Part shown: positions 24,707 to 32,109 of the stretch, piece after piece
Position numbering within the stretch: the stretch's first letter is position 1
Layout of the letters: every line of letters begins with the position of its first letter
From: an uncultured Sulfitobacter sp.
Lineage (GTDB): Bacteria; Pseudomonadota; Alphaproteobacteria; Rhodobacterales; Rhodobacteraceae
Assembly (NCBI GenBank): GCA_937928635.1
Contig: CALFWM010000063.1
Coordinates: 1-36,055 of the forward strand
DNA length: 36,055 bases
Direction of reading: 5' to 3'
Notes under the pieces: model-generated
Database searches by the model: none
What the model saw: the letters and a program-made list of their open reading frames with translations, nothing else
Told to the model about the DNA's origin: nothing
Position numbers and translations under genes: made by a program

Positions 24707-24862
24707 ATGCCACCACGCCGCCTGATCATCCTGTTGCTTGCAGTCATCTTTGCGGCGGGCATCACCCTGTGGCTGCTCAGCCTTGGCGGCCCCGGATTGC
24801 TGGTTGCGGCCCTGCCCGCCTTTGCCATCGCGGCCCTTGCGGTACGGGTCTGGGGCAAATGA
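24707..24862 (+). CDS. 51-residue membrane peptide upstream of DUF1638
   Basis: ATG 24707 follows GGAAAGGACGAAAC, a good ribosome site. The product is basic at the N-terminus (MPPRR) and then almost entirely hydrophobic with two segments (LIILLLAVIFAAGITLWLL and LLVAALPAFAIAALAV), ending VWGK. Its stop overlaps the DUF1638 start by four bases (ATGA). It therefore seems to be the first gene of a small two-gene unit. No known family is recognised. Confidence 0.65.
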   Translation: MPPRRLIILLLAVIFAAGITLWLLSLGGPGLLVAALPAFAIAALAVRVWGK

Positions 24863-25494
24863 CACTGTCTGACAGCGCCCTGACCAATACCGGCCTGCCG
24901 CTGGAGGCCAAGACGGGGCGCATCCTGCTGATTGCCTGCGGGGCATTGGCGCGCGAAATCATTGATCTGAAAGCCGCAAACGGCTGGACACACCTGGACC
25001 TGACCTGCCTGCCTGCCAAATACCACCTCTATCCTGAAAAGATCACGGCAGCTGTCCGCGACGCTGTCGCCAGGCACCGCGATTCTTATGAGACAGTCTT
25101 TGTGGTCTACGCCGACTGCGGCACTGGCGGCCTGCTGCAAGCCGCCTGCGCTGAACTGGGCGTGGAAATGATCGCAGGCCCCCATTGCTACAGCTTTTTT
25201 GAAGGCAACGACGCCTTTGCCACCAAAGCGGAAGATGAATTCACCAGTTTTTATCTGACAGATTTTCTGGTCCGCCAGTTTGACGCCTTTATCATCAAAC
25301 CGATGGGGCTGGACCGCCACCCGGAACTGCGCGACATGTACTTTGGCAATTACGAAAAATTGATCTATCAGGCCCAGACCAACGACCCGGAACTGACTGA
25401 AAAAGCAAAGGGTTGCGCGGCGCGGTTAAACCTGAAATTTGAGCGCCACTTCACGGGCTACGGCGATCTGAAAACCGCGCTGAGCGTGCTCTAA
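24859..25494 (+). CDS. DUF1638 domain protein
   Basis: A 211-residue protein with RILLIACGALAREIIDL, LDLTCLPAKYHLYPEKI, VFVVYADCGTGGLLQAAC and GPHCYSFFEGNDAF. These are the landmarks of DUF1638, a family often found beside corrinoid methyltransferase genes. Several conserved Cys and His residues are consistent with a metal- or cofactor-binding role, but no reaction is established to my knowledge. It ends VLKTALSVL-like and is convergent with sufE. Its position beside bmt and the corrinoid protein suggests an accessory role in the split methionine synthase or in a related methyl transfer. Confidence 0.85.
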   Translation: MTLSDSALTNTGLPLEAKTGRILLIACGALAREIIDLKAANGWTHLDLTCLPAKYHLYPEKITAAVRDAVARHRDSYETVFVVYADCGTGGLLQAACAELGVEMIAGPHCYSFFEGNDAFATKAEDEFTSFYLTDFLVRQFDAFIIKPMGLDRHPELRDMYFGNYEKLIYQAQTNDPELTEKAKGCAARLNLKFERHFTGYGDLKTALSVL

Positions 25495-25529
25495 CTCTCC
25501 TCTTTCTGGCCTTAACTCTTCCCGGGGGT

Positions 25530-25547
25530 CCGGGGGCTGGCCCCCGG
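25530..25547. terminator. GC-rich hairpin between DUF1638 and sufE
   Basis: CCGGGGG (25530-25536) pairs perfectly with CCCCCGG (25541-25547) around CTGG, between two convergent genes. There is no T-run, so it may serve as a weak or Rho-assisted bidirectional stop. Confidence 0.45.
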
Positions 25548-25554
25548 TCCGCCC

Positions 25555-25965
25555 TCACGCGGCTTGCGCTGCGGTCTCTCTGATCCGCTCAATCATCGCC
25601 CTCAATCCGTTGGAACGTTGCGCTGACAAATGATCGTTCAACCCCAGACGCCCCATCTCTGCGCGCGCATCCACAGCCAAAACCTCGCCCGGTGTCAGAC
25701 CATTGTAAAGCACCCGCAACACCGCAATCAGCCCGGACACAATCATCGCGTCGCTGGCCCCGTCAAAATGCAATCTGGCGCCTTCAAACTGCGCATGCAG
25801 CCACACCTGAGACGCACAGCCGTCAACCTTTGTGGCCGGCACGCACAAGGCTTCGGACAGGGGTGCCATCGCCTTGCCCTGATCAATCACATGGCGATAG
25901 CGGTCTTCCCAATCCTCCAGAAACTCAAAATCCTCAACCAGTTCTTCAAATGCATCCGTCGCCAT
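25555..25965 (-). CDS. sufE: SufE-family cysteine desulfurase activator
   Basis: A 136-residue protein that accepts persulfide sulfur from SufS and passes it to iron-sulfur cluster assembly. The acceptor Cys is in KVDGCASQVWLHA, and GLIAVLRVLYNGLTPGEVLAVD is the family's C-terminal pattern. ATG 25965 (MATDAFEELVEDFEFLEDWEDRY) is chosen because the conserved N-terminal helix starts there; the upstream frame is open but unrelated. No other suf genes are nearby, as is common for stand-alone sufE in Rhodobacteraceae. Confidence 0.92.
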   Translation of the reverse strand: MATDAFEELVEDFEFLEDWEDRYRHVIDQGKAMAPLSEALCVPATKVDGCASQVWLHAQFEGARLHFDGASDAMIVSGLIAVLRVLYNGLTPGEVLAVDARAEMGRLGLNDHLSAQRSNGLRAMIERIRETAAQAA

Positions 25966-26099
25966 GGGGTCCTCACTGCGGGGTGTGTGACCCCACAGGT
26001 AGGAGCGCGCCCGCCAAAGGTCCACCCCCTTCCCAAGGCGCGCCTGTTAGGGTAGTCAAAGGCAAGAGCAAAAAACGAAGCTAGAATACGGGCGAGAAC

Positions 26100-26618
26100 A
26101 TGCACAAGACCCTGACAGTCCTTTTGGTGTCCTCTTTATTGCTGACAGCCTGCGGGTTTCGCGACAGCCGCGTGAACCCGCTCAATTGGTTTGGCCGCGC
26201 TGAAACTGTGCCTGTCACCGAAACAAGGAAAGAGGTCAATCCGCTGATCCCGACCAACCGGGGGCTGTTTCGCAACCGCCGCAATCGGGCCAAGGATTAC
26301 GCTGGCATTCCGTTTGAGCAAGTCACGGACCTGACCATCGAACGCACCCCTGGAGGTGCGATCATCCGCGCCACGGGCTTGGCTGCACGTCAGGGCGTCT
26401 ACGAGGTGCAATTGACTCCGGCAAACGAGGATGAAGAACCGGTTGACGGTGTGCTCACCTACCGGATCGAAGGGGTGCGCCCGGACAAACGTACTGCCGT
26501 TGGTGCTGTGCCCACACGTGAGGTCATCGCCGGGCGTCGTCTGACCAATCAGCAATTGCGCGATGTGCGCAGTATCCGTGTCGAGGGCCAGTTGAACGCA
26601 CTTGTGGCGCGCCGCTGA
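26100..26618 (+). CDS. predicted lipoprotein, unknown
   Basis: A 172-residue protein with a clear lipoprotein signal: MHK, then TLTVLLVSSLLL, then the lipobox LTAC with Cys18. The mature part is basic and repeats the theme TRLTNQQLRDVRSIRVEGQLNALVARR near the end, where hydrophobic residues alternate. It also contains IPFEQVTDLTIERTPGGAIIRATG, a likely beta-rich domain. I do not recognise a named family. It ends before the paired REP-like palindromes, which probably act as its terminator. Confidence 0.8.
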   Translation: MHKTLTVLLVSSLLLTACGFRDSRVNPLNWFGRAETVPVTETRKEVNPLIPTNRGLFRNRRNRAKDYAGIPFEQVTDLTIERTPGGAIIRATGLAARQGVYEVQLTPANEDEEPVDGVLTYRIEGVRPDKRTAVGAVPTREVIAGRRLTNQQLRDVRSIRVEGQLNALVARR

Positions 26619-26646
26619 TCCAAGCTCAGTTTTTTGAACGAACAAA

Positions 26647-26709
26647 GGCGGGCCGAGGCCCGCCTTACGTTGATCTATACCGGCCTCGTAAGGCGGGCCT
26701 TGGCCCGCC
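26647..26709. repeat. inverted pair of REP-like palindromes
   Basis: GGCGGGCC-GA-GGCCCGCC followed by TTACG (26647-26669), and its mirror CGTAA followed by GGCGGGCC-TT-GGCCCGCC (26687-26709), are 17 bases apart. Each forms an eight-base perfect GC stem, and the pair can also fold as one larger structure. A third copy lies at 35023-35045. The arrangement resembles bacterial REP/BIME elements. Located between convergent genes, it could also stop transcription. Confidence 0.75.
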
Positions 26710-26721
26710 AGCCCTGCAAAA

Positions 26722-27069
26722 TCAGGCTGCTGCCGTGATGATAATCTCAACAGTGAATTCGGGTTTTGCCAGCTTTGCCTCACCACAGGCCCGCGCAGGT
26801 GCCGCCCCCTCTGGCACCCAGGCATCCCAGACGCCATTCATCTCTGCAAAATCGGCCATATCCGCCAGCCAGATCACCGCCTGCAACACCCGTGATTTAT
26901 CTGATCCGACTTCGCCCAGCAATCTGTCAATCTGATCCAGACAATCCTGGGTTTGCTGCGCCACGCTGGCCCCGGCGGTGCCGACCTGCCCTGCCAGATA
27001 AATCGTATCCCCGTGTTGCACAATTTGGCTCATGCGTTGCGTGGTGTGGTGACGTGTGATCGTGCCCAT
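26722..27069 (-). CDS. RidA-superfamily protein, lacking the canonical arginine
   Basis: A 115-residue YjgF/YER057c/UK114 fold protein. It has VQHGDTIYLAGQVG, AQQTQDCLDQIDRLLGEVGSDKSRVLQAVIWLADMADF and PARACGEAKLAKPEFTVEIIITA. Canonical RidA deaminates reactive enamines using an Arg in the ARLPKD segment. Here the corresponding segment reads AKLAKPEF, so the Arg is absent, which points to a non-RidA subgroup of the superfamily with an unknown activity. It lies 65 bases downstream of rnd on the same strand. Confidence 0.85.
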   Translation of the reverse strand: MGTITRHHTTQRMSQIVQHGDTIYLAGQVGTAGASVAQQTQDCLDQIDRLLGEVGSDKSRVLQAVIWLADMADFAEMNGVWDAWVPEGAAPARACGEAKLAKPEFTVEIIITAAA

Positions 27070-27134
27070 GTGGCGTTCTCCCTGAGTTAAATCCGTGATC
27101 GCTTCCCTGCAAAAAGGGATCGCTGGTGCGGTGC

Positions 27135-28292
27135 CTAGACCTCAACCACACCCACCGCTGACCCATTGGCGGTCAGCGCGATTTTTCCATCACACAGCCG
27201 CAAGGCATCATCGCCAAAGACATCGCGCCGCCACCCCTTGAGGGCGGCGATATCACGCTCCCCTGCGGAAATCCCATCCAGATCAGCTGCCGAGGCGATC
27301 AGCTTGGCCGCAACCCCTGTGGCCTCTGTCTTGGCTTTCAGCAAAACGCGCAACAGGTCAGCAAGGGCCGGATTGACCTGCATCTTTTCGCGCCGCCGGT
27401 CGGGTTGGGGCATCTTGTCTGGGGTGCAGGCCACACCCATTGAAACTGCTGCCAGAATGCCATCTGCAATCGCCCCTTTGCGGGCCTCGCGCAGCAACAG
27501 GCGCGCGCGGCTCAACTCATCGACGTTCTTGGGCTTCAGGCTGGCCAGCTCCACCAACGCATCATCCTTGTAAACCCGGTTGCGCGGTACATTGCGTTCC
27601 TGCGCATAGGCTTCGCGAAAGGCGGCCAACTCGCGCAGAATCGCCAGGAACTTGGGGCTGTTGGTGCGCGTCTTGACGCGTTTCCAGGCATCCTGGTGTG
27701 CGGTCACATAGGTCTCATGACGGGTGAGGGTCTCAAGCTCTTCTTCCACCCAGCGCGCGCGCCCGGTTTCCGCCAACTTGGCGGCCAAAAATTCATAGAT
27801 CTGGCGCAGGTGTGTCACATCCGCAAGCGCATAGCTTTTTTGCGCATCACTCAGGGGGCGGCGCGACCAATCGGTAAAGCGGGATGATTTATCGACCCCC
27901 TCTTGGGCTATCTTGCGCACCAGTGTCTCATAGCCGACCTGATCCCCGAACCCGCAGACCATCGCGGCAACCTGCGTGTCAAACAAGGGTTCAGGAAAGA
28001 CCTTTGCATCGACGTAAAAAATCTCCAGATCCTGACGCGCGGCGTGAAACACCTTGACCACAGAGGTGTCGCGAAACAAATCGTAAAGCGGCTCCAGCGA
28101 TATCCCATCCGCCAGCGGGTCAAGCAAAACCGCATTGCTGTCATCCGTGCCCGGCATGGCCAGCTGCACCAGACAGAGTTTGGAATAATAGGTGCGTTCG
28201 CGCAAAAACTCCGTATCCACCGTGACGTAGGGATGCCCGGCTGCGGCGGTGCAAAAGGCGGCAAGATCATCTGTGGTCGTGATGGTTTTCAT
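27135..28292 (-). CDS. rnd: ribonuclease D
   Basis: A 385-residue 3'-5' exoribonuclease that matures tRNA and other stable RNA. The DEDDy exonuclease motifs are VTVDTEFLRERTYYSKLCLVQLA (ExoI with D and E), FHAARQDLEIFY (ExoII) and SYALADVTHLRQIY (ExoIII with Tyr and Asp). A C-terminal HRDC-type region follows (RNVPRNRVYKDDALVELA, then a second related helix bundle). The length fits the family. It follows purN by 62 bases on the same strand. Confidence 0.95.
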   Translation of the reverse strand: MKTITTTDDLAAFCTAAAGHPYVTVDTEFLRERTYYSKLCLVQLAMPGTDDSNAVLLDPLADGISLEPLYDLFRDTSVVKVFHAARQDLEIFYVDAKVFPEPLFDTQVAAMVCGFGDQVGYETLVRKIAQEGVDKSSRFTDWSRRPLSDAQKSYALADVTHLRQIYEFLAAKLAETGRARWVEEELETLTRHETYVTAHQDAWKRVKTRTNSPKFLAILRELAAFREAYAQERNVPRNRVYKDDALVELASLKPKNVDELSRARLLLREARKGAIADGILAAVSMGVACTPDKMPQPDRRREKMQVNPALADLLRVLLKAKTEATGVAAKLIASAADLDGISAGERDIAALKGWRRDVFGDDALRLCDGKIALTANGSAVGVVEV

Positions 28293-28354
28293 GTGGGTTC
28301 TTTGTCTGCTGATGGGCTGCCCCGTGCCTACACCACCTACCCGGACTTGACCAG

Positions 28355-28951
28355 TCAGCCGTGCAACGTGACGCGGCTGCGGTCCCCGGCTGCAAAACGG
28401 CGCAGCACGGCGGGGTAAAGCTGATGTTCCAGTTTCAAAACCCGGGCGGCCAAACTCTCTGCTGTGTCATCCGGCGTAATGGCCAGATCCGCCTGCCCCA
28501 GCAAGGGCCCTGCGTCCAACACTGCGGTGACCTCATGCACACTACAGCCATGTCGCGCATCCCCCGCCGCAAGCGCACGCGCGTGGGTGTCAAGACCGGG
28601 ATATTTGGGCAGCAGAGAGGGGTGAATGTTGATGATCCGCCCCGCCCAGGGGTCACTGAACCCTGCCGTCAGAATGCGCATAAATCCGGCCAGACAAATG
28701 ATATCCGGCGCATGGGGGGCAAGGGCCACACTTAGCGCGGCCTCAAACGCGGGGCGGTCATTGCCAAAAGGGCGATGATCCACAACCGCTGTGGCGATGC
28801 CCTGCGCCTGCGCCCAAGCGATCCCGCCCGCATCTGCGTTGTTGGATACCACAACCGCAGGCGTTGCTGGGTGATCCACGCCCATGTCCTGCACAAGGGC
28901 CCGCATGTTGGAGCCCCCACCGGAGACAAAAATCGCGACCCGTTTGCTCAA
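28355..28951 (-). CDS. purN: phosphoribosylglycinamide formyltransferase
   Basis: A 198-residue GAR transformylase that adds a formyl group from 10-formyl-THF in the third purine step. The N-terminal [18 protein letters not shown] is the phosphate loop, [20 protein letters not shown] carries the catalytic Asn-His and the HPSLLP signature, and [17 protein letters not shown] completes the active site with its Asp. It overlaps purM by four bases (ATGA), which indicates translational coupling. Confidence 0.97.
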   Translation of the reverse strand: MSKRVAIFVSGGGSNMRALVQDMGVDHPATPAVVVSNNADAGGIAWAQAQGIATAVVDHRPFGNDRPAFEAALSVALAPHAPDIICLAGFMRILTAGFSDPWAGRIINIHPSLLPKYPGLDTHARALAAGDARHGCSVHEVTAVLDAGPLLGQADLAITPDDTAESLAARVLKLEHQLYPAVLRRFAAGDRSRVTLHG

Positions 28952-29994
28952 AGCAGATTGCCCTTGTAGCGCACACCCGCGCCCGCCTCAATCTGGCCCA
29001 GAACAACACTGTCGTGCCCTTCTGCCTTAAATGCGGCTTGCGCCGCGCTTACCTGGGCCGCGGGCACCACGGCGATCATGCCAATGCCGGCATTGAAGGT
29101 TTTCAGCAGTTCCGCCTCCGCGATGCCGCCTTGCGCGGCCAGCCATTTGAACACGGATGGCAAATCCCATGCGTTCAGATCAATTTCTGCCCCGAGGCCC
29201 TCGGGCAACACACGCGGCAGGTTTTCGGTTAACCCGCCGCCGGTGATATGGGCCAAGGCACTGATCGCATCCGCCCGCAGCGCGGCAACCGCACCTTTGA
29301 CATATAGCCGCGTGGGCGTCAGCAGCGCCGCGCCCAGCGTGCCCACGCCCCAGGGGCAAGGTGCATCCCATGCCAAACCGCTCAGCTCAACAATTTTGCG
29401 CACCAGCGAATAGCCGTTGGAATGCACACCGTCACTGTGCAGCCCCAGCAAAACATCCCCCGCCTGTACGGCGCGGGGCAGCTCGGTGCCACGCTCCATC
29501 GCGCCAACGGCAAAGCCTGCCAGATCAAAATCGCCTGCGTGATACATCCCGGGCATCTCTGCCGTTTCACCGCCGATCAGGGCACAGCCGGATTGCGCAC
29601 AGCCCTCCGCAATGCCTTCAATAATCGCGGTTGCCTGATCCAACTCCAGCTTACCTGTTGCGAAATAATCGAGGAAAAACAGCGGCTCCGCACCCTGACA
29701 GACCAGATCGTTGACACACATGGCGACCAGATCAATGCCGATGGTCCCGACATTGCCGGTGTCAATGGCTATGCGCAGTTTGGTGCCTACACCGTCCGTG
29801 GCCGCCACCAACACAGGGTCGCTGAACCCAGCAGCCTTGAGATCAAACAGCGCGCCAAATCCGCCGAGGCCTGACATCGTGCCGGGGCGCGCTGTGCGTT
29901 TGGCCGCGGGTTTGATGCGTTCCACCAAGGCGTTGCCCGCGTCGATATCCACACCTGCATCCGCGTATGTGATGCCCGTTTTCGAAGATGTCAT
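28948..29994 (-). CDS. purM: phosphoribosylformylglycinamidine cyclo-ligase
   Basis: A 348-residue AIR synthetase (fifth purine step, ATP-dependent ring closure). It begins with [19 protein letters not shown], then [69 protein letters not shown] and the C-terminal [20 protein letters not shown] 29994 is chosen because the family's N-terminus starts there; the frame is open upstream without similarity. It is the first gene of the purM-purN unit and is divergent from the tRNA gene. Confidence 0.97.
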   Translation of the reverse strand: MTSSKTGITYADAGVDIDAGNALVERIKPAAKRTARPGTMSGLGGFGALFDLKAAGFSDPVLVAATDGVGTKLRIAIDTGNVGTIGIDLVAMCVNDLVCQGAEPLFFLDYFATGKLELDQATAIIEGIAEGCAQSGCALIGGETAEMPGMYHAGDFDLAGFAVGAMERGTELPRAVQAGDVLLGLHSDGVHSNGYSLVRKIVELSGLAWDAPCPWGVGTLGAALLTPTRLYVKGAVAALRADAISALAHITGGGLTENLPRVLPEGLGAEIDLNAWDLPSVFKWLAAQGGIAEAELLKTFNAGIGMIAVVPAAQVSAAQAAFKAEGHDSVVLGQIEAGAGVRYKGNLL

Positions 29995-30067
29995 GACCTG
30001 CCCCTGCCCGTCCAAAACCTGTTGCATGTGCGTTACTGCATCAACCGCCCCGCCGCAACGGTAAGCC

Positions 30068-30096
30068 TTGACGAATGTGCCGCACGCGCATACCCA
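30068..30096 (+). promoter_or_regulatory. candidate promoter of the tRNA gene
   Basis: TTGACG (30068-30073), a 17-base spacer and TACCCA (30091-30096) lie just upstream of the tRNA, whose first base is at 30109. Spacing and position are good; the -10 match is moderate. Confidence 0.45.
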
Positions 30097-30108
30097 AACA
30101 CCTAAGGT

Positions 30109-30185
30109 GGGCCTGTAGCTCAATTGGTTAGAGCAGAGCGCTCATAACGCTTTGGTTGCGGGTTCAAGTCCTGCCGGGCCTACCA
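30109..30185 (+). tRNA. tRNA with CAT anticodon (elongator Met or lysidine-modified Ile2)
   Basis: A 77-base cloverleaf with encoded CCA. The acceptor stem is GGGCCTG/CGGGCCT (with two G-U wobble pairs), the D-arm GCTC...GAGC, the anticodon stem GAGCG/CGCTT with loop CTCATAA (anticodon CAT), and the T-arm GCGGG-TTCAAGT-CCTGC. It is not the initiator, which would have a mismatched first pair and three G-C pairs in the anticodon stem. The CAT anticodon leaves elongator Met or the TilS-modified Ile2 open. The sequence looks somewhat Ile2-like, but I cannot decide from reading alone. Confidence 0.9.
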
Positions 30186-30326
30186 GATTCTACCTAAAGG
30201 AGCGCTGCACACGCCGCGCGCCGCCCCGTTCCCCACAGCTGCTGCAAAGAGACACAAAAAACGCTGCGCTGGCCCTGATGCCGCCATATCTGCGCAAAAC
30301 GCTGGCCGATCCTGTCAATCCGCAGC

Positions 30327-31241
30327 TTACCCCAAATCAACAGGCACAATCGCGCCTTTGGCCTGAATCACCTGTGAGGCAATCCTGTGCCCGGTGACCA
30401 GCGCCTGCGACTCACCCCGCCCCAGGGCTATTTGCGACAGGAACCCGGCGTTGAAACTGTCCCCCGCCGCTGTCGTATCCACAACCTTTGTGATCAGATT
30501 AAAGGAGGGCGGTGCACCCAGCCCTGACAGGCCCAGCGGGCCCAGAGGGCCGCGCTTTAACGCTCCACGGGTCAGCCCATGTGCCTTGATCCGGGTCAGC
30601 ACCTCTTGCTCGGTCCTCTCGCCATAAATCAACATCTCATCATCAACCGAGGGCAAGGCAATATCTGTACGTGCCCACATCTGCGCGTTGACCTCCTGCG
30701 CCACAGCCGCGCTTTCCCAAAGGCGCGGGCGGTGATTGCTGTCATAGGCCACCAGCCCCCCGTCGCGGCGAAAACGGTCCAGTGCGCCCATCACATTGGC
30801 GCGGCTCTCTGGGGGCAATATCGCCAGTGTGATACCAGACAAAAACACCAGATCAAAATCGCTCAGGTCAATATTTCGCGCCGCCTCAAACAAGGTACGT
30901 GCGGCACTTTCGCTGCGCCAATAGGTAAAACTACGCTCCCCCGCTGCGTCCGTTTCAATCGCGTATAGCCCGATGATGCGGCTGTCGTGACGCTGCACAT
31001 GATCTGTGCTGATCCCCTCTGCGCGCATCTGCGCTACCGCGCGTTCTGAAAAACTGTCTTGCCCCAGCACAGTGACATATGACACCTCAACATCCTGCCC
31101 GGCCAACAAGCGCGCCAGATAAACAGCGGTGTTATAGGTATCGCCCGCCACGTTCAGGGCCGCACTGCCCGCCCCGGTCACAAATAGTTCAGCCATCACC
31201 TCCCCTATACAGGCGATCTTGCGGATTGGGCGATCTGTCAC
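30327..31241 (-). CDS. kdgK: PfkB-family sugar kinase, probably 2-keto-3-deoxygluconate kinase
   Basis: A 304-residue ribokinase-fold kinase. It starts at GTG 31241, overlapping the GntR stop (GTGA). Landmarks are IACIGEVMAELF, GDTYNTAVYLARLL (substrate pocket), LFLSGITLAIL, YDSNHRPRLW and the PfkB signature DTTAAGDSFNAGFL with the catalytic Asp. The N-terminal GEVMAEL and YNTAVYLAR patterns resemble KdgK, which makes 2-keto-3-deoxy-6-phosphogluconate. Coupling to a GntR regulator and divergence from a dehydratase-like enzyme, a dehydrogenase and a KduD-like reductase agree with that role. Related hexulosonate or fructose kinases remain possible. Confidence 0.82.
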   Translation of the reverse strand: MTDRPIRKIACIGEVMAELFVTGAGSAALNVAGDTYNTAVYLARLLAGQDVEVSYVTVLGQDSFSERAVAQMRAEGISTDHVQRHDSRIIGLYAIETDAAGERSFTYWRSESAARTLFEAARNIDLSDFDLVFLSGITLAILPPESRANVMGALDRFRRDGGLVAYDSNHRPRLWESAAVAQEVNAQMWARTDIALPSVDDEMLIYGERTEQEVLTRIKAHGLTRGALKRGPLGPLGLSGLGAPPSFNLITKVVDTTAAGDSFNAGFLSQIALGRGESQALVTGHRIASQVIQAKGAIVPVDLG

Positions 31242-31978
31242 GGCATGTCCTCTTCCTTGAATGTGCTGCGCACCTGCTGCCATGCGGCATCCAGATGGGT
31301 TCTGACGGCCTGTTCGGCGACGTCAGGATCTTGCGCCACAATGGCGTTGAAAATGGCGGTATGGGCATGAAAATTGCCCCGATTACGGTCCGATTGCCGG
31401 GGCATCAGGGACCATTGCGGCTCCAGCCAACTGACATAAGCGCGATAAATGGCCGGCAACACCGGGTTGCCGGGCATCGCATAAAGCGCGCTGTGAAACG
31501 CCATGTCTGTCTGATAAAACACCACATTGTCCTCAATCGCGGCCCCGTTGGCGGCAAGAGCCACGCGCATTTGTTCGATCCCTTTTGCGTTTGGCTGTTG
31601 GGCCGCCTGGCGGGCCAGGGCCACCTCGATCATAATGCGGGTTTCAAACAGATTGTAGATGCCGCCCGGTTCCTGCAACAGCCGCCCGACAACATTGCCG
31701 ACGGTGGCCATGGCCGTGTCATAACTCGGCTTGCGCACCACCGGGCGAAAGCGCGGGCGTGCCTCTACCAGCCCTTTGTTGGACAGGGCCAGAACGGCCT
31801 CGCGCACCACCGTGCGGCTGACCCCGTAGGTTTGCACAATCTCACGTTCCGGGGGCAGCGGGTCACCGTCGCGCAGCACACCACGGTTGATCATGTCGGC
31901 AAAGCATTCAAACAACACATCTGCCGCCCGCTCATTGGGCACATGGCGCAGCGCATCGGGGCGATCTTTGTCTGTCAT
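31238..31978 (-). CDS. GntR-family regulator (FadR/FCD type) of the sugar-acid cluster
   Basis: A 246-residue regulator with an N-terminal winged HTH ([25 protein letters not shown]) and an FCD-like ligand domain ([45 protein letters not shown]). The Asp/His placement suggests a metal-assisted acidic-sugar ligand, as in UxuR, ExuR or DgoR-type proteins. ATG 31978 follows GGGGAGATG. The gene is coupled to kdgK by a four-base overlap. A perfect TTTGGT-N3-ACCAAA operator lies 66 bases upstream, before the divergent operon, so it probably represses both transcripts. Confidence 0.9.
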   Translation of the reverse strand: MTDKDRPDALRHVPNERAADVLFECFADMINRGVLRDGDPLPPEREIVQTYGVSRTVVREAVLALSNKGLVEARPRFRPVVRKPSYDTAMATVGNVVGRLLQEPGGIYNLFETRIMIEVALARQAAQQPNAKGIEQMRVALAANGAAIEDNVVFYQTDMAFHSALYAMPGNPVLPAIYRAYVSWLEPQWSLMPRQSDRNRGNFHAHTAIFNAIVAQDPDVAEQAVRTHLDAAWQQVRSTFKEEDMP

Positions 31979-32044
31979 CTCTCCCCGCTTTGATTGGAGC
32001 CACCTGCCGGGACAAAACCAAAAGCAGCCCTGCATTACACCTAG

Positions 32045-32071
32045 TTTGGTATGACCAAAACAGGTTATACT
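32045..32071. promoter_or_regulatory. GntR operator TTTGGT-N3-ACCAAA and promoter -10 box
   Basis: TTTGGTATGACCAAA (32045-32059) is a perfect six-base inverted repeat with a three-base centre, of the TTGGT-N3-ACCAA type bound by UxuR/FadR-like GntR proteins. TATACT at 32066-32071 is a good -10 box for the plus-strand operon, starting seven bases after the palindrome. The operator therefore covers the -35 region, which fits repression. Confidence 0.75.
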
Positions 32072-32109
32072 ATGAGTCGCAACCAATTGACGGCAGTCAG
32101 GGCATCCTT

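Noticed and set aside
23812..25320. 502-codon open frame on the minus strand across the corrinoid gene and DUF1638
   Set aside because: It is antisense to well-supported genes, crosses two gene boundaries and a terminator, and its translation is rich in His, Gln and Arg without domain likeness.
30152..30397. 81-codon frame starting inside the tRNA gene
   Set aside because: It begins within the tRNA and runs into the kdgK 3' end. Nothing in the gap 30186-30326 could be supported.
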